From DASQEH01 sp038237745 (GTDB taxonomy: Bacteria; Actinomycetota; Actinomycetes; Propionibacteriales; Nocardioidaceae): DNA of 64,000 nt. The DNA lies in contig JBBRYJ010000010.1 in NCBI GenBank assembly GCA_038237745.1, forward strand, positions 1-64,000, in the 5' to 3' direction. Within the stretch, counting starts at the first letter, position 1; every line of letters starts with the position of its first letter. The notes beneath the pieces were generated by a model. That model had not been told where the DNA came from. It searched no databases and saw only the letters and a program-made list of their open reading frames with translations. Position numbers and translations under genes: made by a program. Of the stretch, positions 43,230 to 51,266 are shown piece after piece.

Positions 43230-43676
43230 ATGACCCAGGAGGGCCGGTCTACGGGGGGCCTACCCGACGAGGAGGCCACGATCCACGAACGACTCGGCGT
43301 CGAGATCACCGAGTCCAGCCCGCGACGAGTGGTGGGCACGATGCCCGTCGACGGCAACAGGCAGCCATTCGGTCTGCTGCACGGAGGGGCCTCCTGCGTG
43401 CTCGCGGAGACGCTGGGGTCGATCGGTGCGAACCTGCACGCGGCTCCCGGCTCGGTGGCCGTCGGCGTCGACATCAACGCCACCCACCATCGGGCGGTCG
43501 CCGACGGGCACGTCGTCGGCGTCGCAACCGCCCTGCACCTGGGTCGCAGCGTCGCCTGCTACGAGATCGTCATCTCCGACGAGCAGGGCCGCCGGGTGTG
43601 CACGGCCCGCATCACGTGCAACCTGGTGCCAAGGCGGACGGCGGACGTCAGCGGCCGGGACGGGAAGACGCCCTGA
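43230..43676 (+). CDS. PaaI-family hotdog thioesterase
   Basis: A 148-residue hotdog-fold thioesterase related to PaaI and YdiI. It has LGVEITESSPRRVVGTMPVDGNRQPFGLLHGGASCVLAETLGS with the active-site Gly-Gly and Glu, and VGVDINATHHRAV. It hydrolyses a CoA or ACP thioester in the cytosol; actinobacterial relatives act on menaquinone-pathway or phenylacetyl-type esters. ATG at 43230 has GGAGAT upstream; an ATG four codons earlier is less well placed. Confidence 0.88.
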   Translation: MTQEGRSTGGLPDEEATIHERLGVEITESSPRRVVGTMPVDGNRQPFGLLHGGASCVLAETLGSIGANLHAAPGSVAVGVDINATHHRAVADGHVVGVATALHLGRSVACYEIVISDEQGRRVCTARITCNLVPRRTADVSGRDGKTP

Positions 43677-44253
43677 GCGCGTGGCTCTCCCAAGTCGACC
43701 GGCGGGAGCTGCGCATCAGCCGGCGAACGGCGACGACATTGCTGGCCTGTGCCTTGCCGCCCCCCGCGGTGAGCTTGCTCCGAAGGTGGGCGACGGTGGA
43801 CGCCCTGACCACCGCCACCTGGCTCAGGCCGAGGCGGGCCAGGAAGCGGTGGGCGTCGCGCGCCGTCGCGGCGACCGAGGCGACGATGTGCGTGGACTCG
43901 GTCTGCTCGGCCCAGTCCGCAGCAGTGTCGAGGAGCTGCTTGCCGACACCGCGACGTCGATAGGCACTGTGCACATGCAGGTAGCCGACGTGGACCGCGT
44001 CCTCGTCGTGGATCGGCGAGAGCGGTGCCCGGCGTAGGTGCGCGACCCCTACCGGGTCTTCTTCCACGACCGCGACGAGCAGCCGTTCGTTCGGCTGGCC
44101 CGAAAGCCGTCCGATCGCACGCCGGATCTGGTCGAGCGACGCGTCCGGGCTCGAGGGCCGGTCGGGCGCGACGGCGAAGTCGAGCCAGATCGCCTGGAGC
44201 GCCTCGGCGTCGGCGGTCTCGACATCGCGAACAGTCACGGGGCCAAGAGACAT
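43648..44253 (-). CDS. GNAT-family N-acetyltransferase
   Basis: A 201-residue acetyltransferase: TVRDVETADAEALQAIWLDF at the start, the acetyl-CoA pyrophosphate loop YRRRGVGKQLLDTAADWAEQ, and HIVASVAATARDAHRFLARLGL. Target unknown. The frame is open well upstream, but the ATG at 44253 begins the recognisable domain. Its 3' end overlaps the convergent thioesterase gene by 29 bases. Confidence 0.87.
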   Translation of the reverse strand: MSLGPVTVRDVETADAEALQAIWLDFAVAPDRPSSPDASLDQIRRAIGRLSGQPNERLLVAVVEEDPVGVAHLRRAPLSPIHDEDAVHVGYLHVHSAYRRRGVGKQLLDTAADWAEQTESTHIVASVAATARDAHRFLARLGLSQVAVVRASTVAHLRSKLTAGGGKAQASNVVAVRRLMRSSRRSTWESHALRASSRPGR

Positions 44254-44446
44254 GAACGCGCTACCTCTCGTAGTGGTTTCCCCGAGCTGAAAGACCTGCT
44301 GCCAGCATGGGTCACTACGCTCCATCCGGCAGGCGGCCTGGCCCACACTACGACGGACGTCCCGCCGGTGCCATTCCCCGTCCAGATTCTCAGCCAACCA
44401 ACCGACGCCATGATCCGCGCGACTGACAGAGGAGGCGTAGAGACCG

Positions 44447-45193
44447 ATGTTCCGAGGCTTCGGCACCGTCGTCAACGTCGTGACAGTCCTCGTCGGGTCG
44501 GGCCTCGGCGTCCTGCTGGGGAATCGCCTCCCCCAGCGGACCCGCGACGTCGTCACCGACGCCCTGGGTCTCGTGACCCTTCTCGTCGCGGCGCTCTCGG
44601 CGTTCTCCGTGAAGGACCCTGCACTGACGGAGGCCGTCGGCGACTCCGCCCCCACGCTCATCGTCTTGGGCTCGCTGCTCGTCGGCGGCATCACGGGCTC
44701 GCTCCTCAGGGTGGAGAACCGGCTCGAGTCCTTCGGGGCGTGGCTGCAGAGACGGCTGTCCAGCGGCTCCAACTCAGCCGAGCGAAGGCGGTTCGTCGAA
44801 GGCTTCGTCGCCGCCTCGCTGCTGTTCTGCATAGGTCCTCTCGCCGTGCTCGGGTCGCTGTCCGACGGACTCGGCAACGGCGCCGACCAGCTCGTCCTCA
44901 AGGCGACGCTCGACGGTTTCGCGTCCATCGCCTTCGCCTCGTCCTTCGGCTGGGGCGTTGCCGCCTCGGCTCTGGTCGTGGCCGCCTTCCAGGGCTCGCT
45001 CACACTCCTCGGCGGCCTGCTCGGGAGCCTGCTGCCCGAGGCTCACCTCGTCGCCGTCACTGCGACCGGCGGCCTGCTTCTGGTCGGGGTGGCGCTCCGC
45101 CTGTTACGGATCAAGCAAGTCCCCGTCGGAGACCTGCTGCCCGCTCTCGTCGTGGCACCGCTGCTCACCGAGCTCGTCGTCCTACTGCGCTGA
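44447..45193 (+). CDS. DUF554 membrane protein (YqgA-like)
   Basis: A 248-residue polytopic inner-membrane protein of the DUF554 family. It begins GTVVNVVTVLVGSGLGVLLGNRLP and has about six to seven hydrophobic helices with the typical GFVAASLLFCIGPLAVLGSLSDGL and GFASIAFASSFGWGVAASAL segments. Function is not established; transport has been suggested for the family. RBS is GGAGG eleven bases upstream. Confidence 0.9.
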   Translation: MFRGFGTVVNVVTVLVGSGLGVLLGNRLPQRTRDVVTDALGLVTLLVAALSAFSVKDPALTEAVGDSAPTLIVLGSLLVGGITGSLLRVENRLESFGAWLQRRLSSGSNSAERRRFVEGFVAASLLFCIGPLAVLGSLSDGLGNGADQLVLKATLDGFASIAFASSFGWGVAASALVVAAFQGSLTLLGGLLGSLLPEAHLVAVTATGGLLLVGVALRLLRIKQVPVGDLLPALVVAPLLTELVVLLR

Positions 45194-45498
45194 CGGTTGC
45201 CCCCCCCCCGGCGCCGCATCCCGACCGGATACCGCTCACCCCGCGAACCGGGTACGCGGAAGGTCCTTTCGCGGGGTGCGGGGTGTTCGGTAGGCAGGTG
45301 CAAGACGGACAGCGAGTCGGAGAGGTGGTCCGGCCGGTGGCCGTCGACAGGTACCGATTCGGTTGCGTCCTCGAGGCGGTCCGTCCAGATCGTGGTATTC
45401 CTCGCTATGCTCCGCCAAGAAAGAACCGGCTGTGATCTGCGCAACAGTCCTGGTCGGCGCCGATCGACCTGGCCGCGGCAGATCTGACAGGAGTGTCC
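45194..45498 (+). other. Intergenic region before the liv operon
   Basis: It contains a run of ten C (45200-45209), an 11-bp inverted repeat CACCCCGCGAA/TTCGCGGGGTG (45237-45247 and 45268-45278) and a TATGCT (45406-45411) that may be a -10 box about 90 bases before the livH start. No coding frame is supported. Confidence 0.5.
45237..45278 (+). terminator. Hairpin downstream of DUF554 gene
   Basis: Two perfect 11-base arms (45237-45247 and 45268-45278) around a 20-base loop, 44 bases past the DUF554 stop. It has no U-tract. It could terminate the DUF554 transcript or regulate the liv operon that begins downstream. Confidence 0.45.
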
Positions 45499-46836
45499 GT
45501 GCGACTGCGTGCTGTGGTCCTCACCGCCGCTTGTGTGTTCGCGGTGGTCGGCACGCTCGGCCCGGCGGGCAGCGCCGACGCCGCAGCGTCCAGCTGCCCC
45601 TCCGCCACGTTCAAGGAGAAGAACAACGTCATCCAGGTCGTAGGGCAGCTGAACGACACGAGGACCAAACCCTGCACGAGGGTCGCCGGAGTCAAGGTGA
45701 CGATCACGGACGAATCCGGAAAGGTGATCGGCGAGGAAGTGTCCGGCCCAGACGGCACCTTCGCCATCCGGCTTCCGGGCTCCTCGATCGACAACCTGGG
45801 AAACACCATCACCGTCTCGATCGACGAGTCCACTCTTCCCAAGGGATCCGTGCTCACGAACCCGAAGCAGGTGTCGAACACCCGAACCATCAACCTGGAG
45901 GGCAACCTGGCCTTCACCTTCCCCATCGGCCCCGACCCGAGCCCGCCGACCCCCTGGTACGAACAGGCGGTACAGCTGCTCGTCAGCGGATTCATCTTCA
46001 GCTCGCTGCTGGCGCTGGGCGCGCTCGGGCTGTCGATGATCTTCGGCACGACGGGCCTGACGAACTTCGCCCACGGTGAGCTGATCACGTTCGGCGCCAT
46101 CGTCGCCTATGGGTTCGACCTGGGCTGGGGTATCCCGGTGATCGTCGCCGGTGCGATGGCGACCGTCGTCTCCGGCGCCTTCGGGTACGCCCAGGATGCC
46201 GTCCTGTGGCGTCCGCTGCGGCGCCGCGGCACCGGGCTCATCGCCATGATGATCGTCAGCATCGGCTTGTCCATCTTCCTCCGCAACGCCTACCAGTACT
46301 TTGCCGGCGCGGACAACCACAACTACACCCAGTACGCCACGGTCGAGCCGTGGACGATCGGGCCGATCAGCCTGACCCCCAAGGACGCCATCGTCACCAC
46401 ATTCGCCCTCCTCGTCCTGGTGGCGGTGACTCTTGCACTACAGAAGACCAGGATCGGCAAGGCGACCCGCGCCGTGGCGGACAACCCGGCGCTGGCAGCC
46501 TCGTCGGGGATCAATGTCGACCGGGTCATCTCCGTCGTCTGGACTGGGGGTGCGGCTCTGGCCGGACTGGCCGGCTTCCTGCTGGGCATGACGCAGGGAT
46601 TCGACTACCAGGTGGGATTCAAGATCCTGCTGCTCGTCTTCGCGGCCGTCACCCTCGGCGGTCTCGGAACCATCTGGGGAGCCATCGCAGGCAGTTTCAT
46701 CATCGGAATCTTCATCGAGGTGTCCACTCTCGTCATCCCTGCGGAGCTCAAGTTCGTCGGGGCGCTCGTCGTCCTCATTGTCGTGCTGCTGATACGGCCC
46801 CAGGGTCTCCTCGGTCGCGCCGAGCGAGTCGGCTGA
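45499..46836 (+). CDS. livH: Branched-chain amino acid ABC permease LivH with secreted N-terminal domain
   Basis: A 445-residue protein with unusual architecture. It starts with a signal peptide (residues 1-28, AVVLTAACVFAVVGTLGPAGSADA), then an extracytoplasmic beta-sandwich of carboxypeptidase-regulatory-like type (KVTITDESGKVIGEEVSGPDGTFAIRLPG), and from about residue 148 a LivH permease with the expected FGTTGLTNFAHGELITFGAI and LRRRGTGLIAMMIVSIGLSIF. Standard LivH is about 300 residues, so the first 130 are extra. GTG at 45499 has AGGAG five bases upstream. First gene of livHMGF. Confidence 0.88.
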   Translation: MRLRAVVLTAACVFAVVGTLGPAGSADAAASSCPSATFKEKNNVIQVVGQLNDTRTKPCTRVAGVKVTITDESGKVIGEEVSGPDGTFAIRLPGSSIDNLGNTITVSIDESTLPKGSVLTNPKQVSNTRTINLEGNLAFTFPIGPDPSPPTPWYEQAVQLLVSGFIFSSLLALGALGLSMIFGTTGLTNFAHGELITFGAIVAYGFDLGWGIPVIVAGAMATVVSGAFGYAQDAVLWRPLRRRGTGLIAMMIVSIGLSIFLRNAYQYFAGADNHNYTQYATVEPWTIGPISLTPKDAIVTTFALLVLVAVTLALQKTRIGKATRAVADNPALAASSGINVDRVISVVWTGGAALAGLAGFLLGMTQGFDYQVGFKILLLVFAAVTLGGLGTIWGAIAGSFIIGIFIEVSTLVIPAELKFVGALVVLIVVLLIRPQGLLGRAERVG

Positions 46837-46850
46837 GGGAAGGAGAGACG

Positions 46851-47846
46851 ATGGACTGGCACACCATGTTCAGCCAGGGGCTGCAGCAGGGCCTTGGGCC
46901 GGCCGCCGTCGTGTACTGCCTGGCAGCCATCGGCTTGAACGTGCACTTCGGGTACACCGGACTGCTTAACTTCGGGCAGGCCGGCTTCATGGCCGTGGCG
47001 GCGTACGGGCTGGCCTCCCTGGTCGCCACGTGGGGGATGCCGTTCTGGCTGGGAATCGTCGTCGGCCTGGCCGCCTCGGTCGTGCTGGCCCTCCTCCTCG
47101 GGGTACCTACGTTGCGGCTCCGCGCGGACTACCTCGCCATCGTCACCATCGCTGCTGCAGAGATCATCAGGCAGACGGTCGGATCGGTGAGCCTGCTCGA
47201 CTACTTCGGTGGTCAGGACGGGCTTCAGCAGTTCGTCGGCACCTTCCAGGACATGAACCCCTTCACCAAGTCCATGAGCATCGGCATCACCTCCTGGCGC
47301 CCCTACGACTTCTGGGTCCTGACCGTGGGGTGGGTCGTCGTGGCCGTCTGCTGCGCGGTCGTCTACCTGCTCATGAAAAGCCCGTGGGGCCGGGTGCTCA
47401 AGGCGATCCGAGAGGACGAGGACGCCGTCCGGAGCCTGGGCAAGAACGTCTACTGGTACAAGATGCAGTCGCTGGTCATCGGCGGCGTCTTCGGTGCCCT
47501 GGCCGGGTTCATGTCGGCTCTGCAGCACTCCTCGATCAACCCGTCGCTGTTCGCCACGGACACGACGTTCTTCGCCTACACGATCCTGCTCGTCGGCGGT
47601 GCCGCACGGGTGTTCGGGCCGGTCGTGGGCGCGGTGATCTTCTGGTTCCTGATCAGCTTTCTCGACCTTTTCTTCGACGAGGCCACGACCGGCAGCAACC
47701 CCCTGATCCCCGCCTTCATCATGACGCACCAGCAGGCCAGCCTGATGCGCTTGATCTTCTTGGGGCTCGCACTCATGCTCCTGATGATCTACCGACCGCA
47801 GGGGATCTTTGGCGACCGAAGGGAGCTTGCGATCGATGCCCGCTGA
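46851..47846 (+). CDS. livM: Branched-chain amino acid ABC permease LivM
   Basis: A 331-residue permease with about eight helices. Family marks: GYTGLLNFGQAGFMAVAAYG, PTLRLRADYLAIVTIAAAEI, and the ATPase-docking EAA-like loop SPWGRVLKAIREDEDAVRSLGKN. Pairs with LivH. ATG with AAGGAGAG close upstream, 14 bases after the livH stop. Confidence 0.93.
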   Translation: MDWHTMFSQGLQQGLGPAAVVYCLAAIGLNVHFGYTGLLNFGQAGFMAVAAYGLASLVATWGMPFWLGIVVGLAASVVLALLLGVPTLRLRADYLAIVTIAAAEIIRQTVGSVSLLDYFGGQDGLQQFVGTFQDMNPFTKSMSIGITSWRPYDFWVLTVGWVVVAVCCAVVYLLMKSPWGRVLKAIREDEDAVRSLGKNVYWYKMQSLVIGGVFGALAGFMSALQHSSINPSLFATDTTFFAYTILLVGGAARVFGPVVGAVIFWFLISFLDLFFDEATTGSNPLIPAFIMTHQQASLMRLIFLGLALMLLMIYRPQGIFGDRRELAIDAR

Positions 47847-48786
47847 CATGGAGACGACCCCCACCGACTCAGCAGACCAGTCCGTTGGCGCTCGGGACGC
47901 CCTGCGCGGCGTCGAGCACCAGCCCGGCGCCAAGAAACCCGATCCGATCCTCGTGGCCGACGGAATCGTCCGCAGGTTCGGAGGACTTACCGCTGTCGAC
48001 GTCGAACATGTCGAGATTCAGCGGGGCGTCATCACTGCGCTCATCGGACCCAACGGTGCCGGGAAGACGACGTTCTTCAATCTGCTCACCGGTTTCGACA
48101 ACCCTGACCACGGCGACTGGGCCTTCGAAGGCACCAGCCTCAAAGGCGTGTCAGCCTACAAGGTCGCTCGGATGGGAATGGTCCGCACGTTTCAGCTCAC
48201 CAAGGTGCTGTCGCGGCTCAGCGTCATAGAGAACATGCGGCTGGGCGCCACCGGCCAGTCGGGTGAAAGCCTCTTGCAGGCCATGATCGCCCCTTTCTGG
48301 CGCTCGCAGGAGAAGGCGAACACGAAGCGGGCGGACACGCTGCTGGCGCGGTTCAATCTCGACGCCAAGCGTGAGGACTTCGCGGGGTCACTGTCGGGGG
48401 GCCAGCGAAAGCTCCTGGAGATGGCCCGTTCCCTGATGGTGGAACCCACCCTGGTGATGCTCGACGAGCCCATGGCGGGGGTCAACCCTGCGCTCAAGCA
48501 GTCTCTGCTCGGCCACGTGAAGTCGTTGCGCGAGGACGGCATGACAGTACTCTTCGTCGAGCACGACATGGACATGGTGCGAGACATCTCCGACTGGGTC
48601 ATCGTCATGGCGCAGGGCCGGGTGATCTCGGAGGGCCCCCCCGAAGCGGTGATGGCCGACCAGCGGGTGATCGACGCCTACCTCGGCGCTCACCATGACA
48701 CCGCCTTGAACTTCGAGGCGGAGGAGCAGATCCTCGCCGAGGCGCACCAAGAGGTCGAGGCCGGGCGGACGGCACACGATGTCTGA
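47836..48786 (+). CDS. livG: ABC transporter ATPase LivG
   Basis: A 316-residue ATPase: Walker A GPNGAGKTT, ABC signature LSGGQRKLLEMARSLM, Walker B LVMLDEPMAGV, and the switch His in FVEHDMDMV. The C-terminus is about 25 residues longer than the usual LivG and acidic. The ATG overlaps the livM 3' end by 11 bases. Confidence 0.94.
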   Translation: MPADMETTPTDSADQSVGARDALRGVEHQPGAKKPDPILVADGIVRRFGGLTAVDVEHVEIQRGVITALIGPNGAGKTTFFNLLTGFDNPDHGDWAFEGTSLKGVSAYKVARMGMVRTFQLTKVLSRLSVIENMRLGATGQSGESLLQAMIAPFWRSQEKANTKRADTLLARFNLDAKREDFAGSLSGGQRKLLEMARSLMVEPTLVMLDEPMAGVNPALKQSLLGHVKSLREDGMTVLFVEHDMDMVRDISDWVIVMAQGRVISEGPPEAVMADQRVIDAYLGAHHDTALNFEAEEQILAEAHQEVEAGRTAHDV

Positions 48787-49555
48787 GACTTCCGACCCGT
48801 CTCCCGAACGCGACACCCACGTGGCCGCCGCGGACGGCGCGGTGCTGCGAGCCGACAACCTGATCGCCGGCTACCTACCTGGAGTCGACATCCTCAACGG
48901 GTCGGACCTGTACTGCCAGGACGGCGAGCTCGTCGGCATCATCGGTCCCAACGGCGCCGGGAAGTCGACGCTCCTGAAGGCTCTGTTCGGGCTCGTCAAG
49001 GTCCGCTCGGGAGAGGTGCTGCTCAACGGCAAGGACATCACGAACCAGCGAGCAGACGTGCTCGTGTCGTCCGGGATCGGTTTCGTCCCGCAGAGCAACA
49101 ACGTGTTCCCCTCCCTCACTATCGAGGAGAACCTCGAGATGGGGAGCTTCCAGAGACCCAAGATCTTCAAGGAGCGCTTCGATTTCGTGGCCGGGCTGTT
49201 CCCGGCGCTGCGCGACAGGCGGAGCCAGCGAGCGGGATCTCTGTCCGGTGGCGAACGACAGATGGTCGCCATGGGGCGCGCCTTGATGATGGAGCCCTCG
49301 GTACTCCTGCTCGACGAGCCCTCGGCAGGTCTGTCTCCGGTCCTGCAGGACGAGGTATTCGTCCAGACCCGCCGGATCAACCGTGCCGGTGTGTCAGTCG
49401 TGATGGTTGAGCAGAACGCCGCACGCTGTCTGCAGATCTGCGACCGCGCCTACGTTCTCGACCAGGGCCGTAACGCCTATACCGGCAGCGGAGCCGACCT
49501 GGCTAACGACCCGAAGGTGATCGAGCTGTACCTGGGCACGCTCGCCAAGTCCTGA
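48779..49555 (+). CDS. livF: ABC transporter ATPase LivF
   Basis: A 258-residue ATPase: Walker A GPNGAGKST, signature LSGGERQMVAMGRALM, Walker B VLLLDEPSAGLSP, switch region VVMVEQNAA. It overlaps livG by eight bases and completes the transporter. Confidence 0.94.
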   Translation: MSETSDPSPERDTHVAAADGAVLRADNLIAGYLPGVDILNGSDLYCQDGELVGIIGPNGAGKSTLLKALFGLVKVRSGEVLLNGKDITNQRADVLVSSGIGFVPQSNNVFPSLTIEENLEMGSFQRPKIFKERFDFVAGLFPALRDRRSQRAGSLSGGERQMVAMGRALMMEPSVLLLDEPSAGLSPVLQDEVFVQTRRINRAGVSVVMVEQNAARCLQICDRAYVLDQGRNAYTGSGADLANDPKVIELYLGTLAKS

Positions 49556-49567
49556 CTCGAACTGCGA

Positions 49568-49596
49568 GAGGGCCCGACCGGTACGGTCGGACCCTC
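49568..49596. terminator. Terminator between livF and the binding-protein gene
   Basis: A 13-bp stem with one mismatch (49568-49580 and 49584-49596) around GTA, 12 bases past the livF stop and 25 bases past the convergent binding-protein stop. It can act in both directions. Confidence 0.82.
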
Positions 49597-49621
49597 CCCC
49601 GCGTTGCGTGCTATCGGCGGG

Positions 49622-50932
49622 TCAGTTCAAGACACCCGAGACCGAGTCGATCTGCTTGTACTGGTTCTTCGCGTCGTACAGCTGGATACCGATCGTGGCC
49701 TTGGCGACGCTACCGCTGTCGTTCAGGTCACAGGGTCCGGAGACGCCTTCGTAGTCGATGTCCTGGCCCTTGTTGAGGAGGTCGACACACTGCTTGTACT
49801 CGGTGCACTGAGTGCCGTCCTTGGAGATCTCTGTGAGCTTGGAGGCGATGGACGCCCCGGAGTCGTCCTTTGCGGCCGTCGCAGCAAGTGCTGTCATCAC
49901 CGTCGCGTCGTACGACTGGGGGCCATAGGTGAAATCGGTGAGCTTCGGGTCGACGTTGAGCAGCTTCTGCTTGAAGTCGGTCTGCAACGTCGGCGGAGTG
50001 GGGAACGTCGCCTTGACCCCCGCAAGAGTGCCAGGGTCGAAGTCCTTCGAGTAGTCGGCGGTGTTGCCGTCCACGAAGTACATCTGCTGGTCCTGCGGAC
50101 CTACGCCCTTGGCAATGAGACCCGGAATGATCTTTGTCGTCTCCTCGAAGGCGATCAGCGCGATGGCGTCAGGCTTGCTGGCCGCCACCTTGTTGATCTC
50201 AGCCGTGTAGTTAGTGGCGTCGGCGGAGTACAACGTCTTGACGACGACGTTTGCCCCCTGGTCCTTCAGAGTCGTCTCGAGCTGCTTCGCGAGCCCTTCG
50301 CCGTAGGAGTCCTGGCGGGCCATGATGGCGACGTTCTTGTATCCGTCCTTGACGATCAGGTTGCCGAGCACCGAGCCCTGGAGGACGTCGGAGGGCGAGG
50401 TACGAAAGTACAGGCCCTTGTCGTCGTAGGTGTCGAACGCAGGCGAAGTGTTGGCGGGCGAGAACTCCACCACGCCCGCTCCGACGATCTTGTCGATGAC
50501 GGTGAGTGAGACGCTCGAGGCCGCGGCGCCGATGATCACATCGGCGTTGGCGTTGAGGAGCTTGTCGACCGAGGGTCCCGCGATGTCCGGGGTGCCGTCC
50601 CCTGAATCGGCCTTCTTGTCCACCACGTCCTGACCGAGCACGCCGCCGGCAGCGTTGATGTCCTTCACTGCTGCGTCGACTCCGGCGAACTCGGGTGGGC
50701 CGAGGAAGGCAAGGTCACCGGTCTGCGGCAGGAGGGTCCCGAGGGTAAGAGTCCCGTCACCGCTGGGAGCCGGAGCCGAGCTCGAGGAGGTTCCACCGGA
50801 GGATGAACCGGTGGCCGGGGTCGTGTCGCTCGAGCCCGAGCTGGAGCTGTCGTTCTGGGCGCACGCGGCAAGCACGAGAGCGGACGCTGCCGCTACCACT
50901 GCCAGCCGCGCCGTGCGGGAGGGGCGGATCAT
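49622..50932 (-). CDS. Branched-chain amino acid ABC substrate-binding lipoprotein
   Basis: A 436-residue periplasmic-type binding protein anchored by lipobox LAAC (residues 20-23). A Ser/Gly-rich linker precedes the ligand-binding domain (LGTLLPQTGDLAFLGPPEFAG, ADVIIGAAASSVSLTV, AIMARQDSYGEGLAKQ). It belongs to the Peripla_BP_6 family, which includes LivJ but also amide and urea binders. It sits opposite livHMGF and presumably serves it. ATG with GGAGA close by. Confidence 0.92.
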   Translation of the reverse strand: MIRPSRTARLAVVAAASALVLAACAQNDSSSSGSSDTTPATGSSSGGTSSSSAPAPSGDGTLTLGTLLPQTGDLAFLGPPEFAGVDAAVKDINAAGGVLGQDVVDKKADSGDGTPDIAGPSVDKLLNANADVIIGAAASSVSLTVIDKIVGAGVVEFSPANTSPAFDTYDDKGLYFRTSPSDVLQGSVLGNLIVKDGYKNVAIMARQDSYGEGLAKQLETTLKDQGANVVVKTLYSADATNYTAEINKVAASKPDAIALIAFEETTKIIPGLIAKGVGPQDQQMYFVDGNTADYSKDFDPGTLAGVKATFPTPPTLQTDFKQKLLNVDPKLTDFTYGPQSYDATVMTALAATAAKDDSGASIASKLTEISKDGTQCTEYKQCVDLLNKGQDIDYEGVSGPCDLNDSGSVAKATIGIQLYDAKNQYKQIDSVSGVLN

Positions 50933-51193
50933 AAGGTCTCCGTATCGTGTCGGCCGGACAGCAGAGGCCGGCGCAAAGGTCTTTGCAGGTGCAACCTAGC
51001 GCGGAAACCGGGATCAGTCAGCGCGGCGTGACCGGTCGGTCGCGCGTCGTTGTCATTTCGTGATAAGGCGAATTGGCGCCTCACGGACTGGTCCGCGGCC
51101 GTGCCGGAAGCTTGCTGGCCTTTGCAGGCGGCAACCCCCGCGTTCGCGGCTGCGGTGGCCGCCCCGTCGCACAGCCGGTTATCGTGGGTGCGC

Positions 51194-51266
51194 GCCCTGG
51201 TATCCCAACGGCAGAGGAAACGGACTCAAAACCCGTCCAGTGTGGGTTCGAATCCCACCCAGGGCA
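51194..51266 (+). tRNA. Type I tRNA with anticodon CAA (reads UUG, Leu)
   Basis: A 73-base cloverleaf. The acceptor arms GCCCTGG/CCAGGGC pair perfectly, the T arm is GTGGG/CCCAC with loop TTCGAAT, the D stem is TCC/GGA, and the anticodon loop CTCAAAA gives anticodon CAA at 51227-51229. The anticodon stem has one A-C mismatch at its inner end. The variable loop is only five bases, whereas bacterial tRNA-Leu normally has a long one. A73, used by leucyl-tRNA synthetase, is present and CCA is not encoded. It overlaps the 3' end of pyk on the other strand. Confidence 0.82.

Noticed and set aside
44254..45003. Minus-strand extension of the acetyltransferase frame
   Set aside because: It is antisense to the DUF554 gene and low-complexity; the domain starts at 44253.
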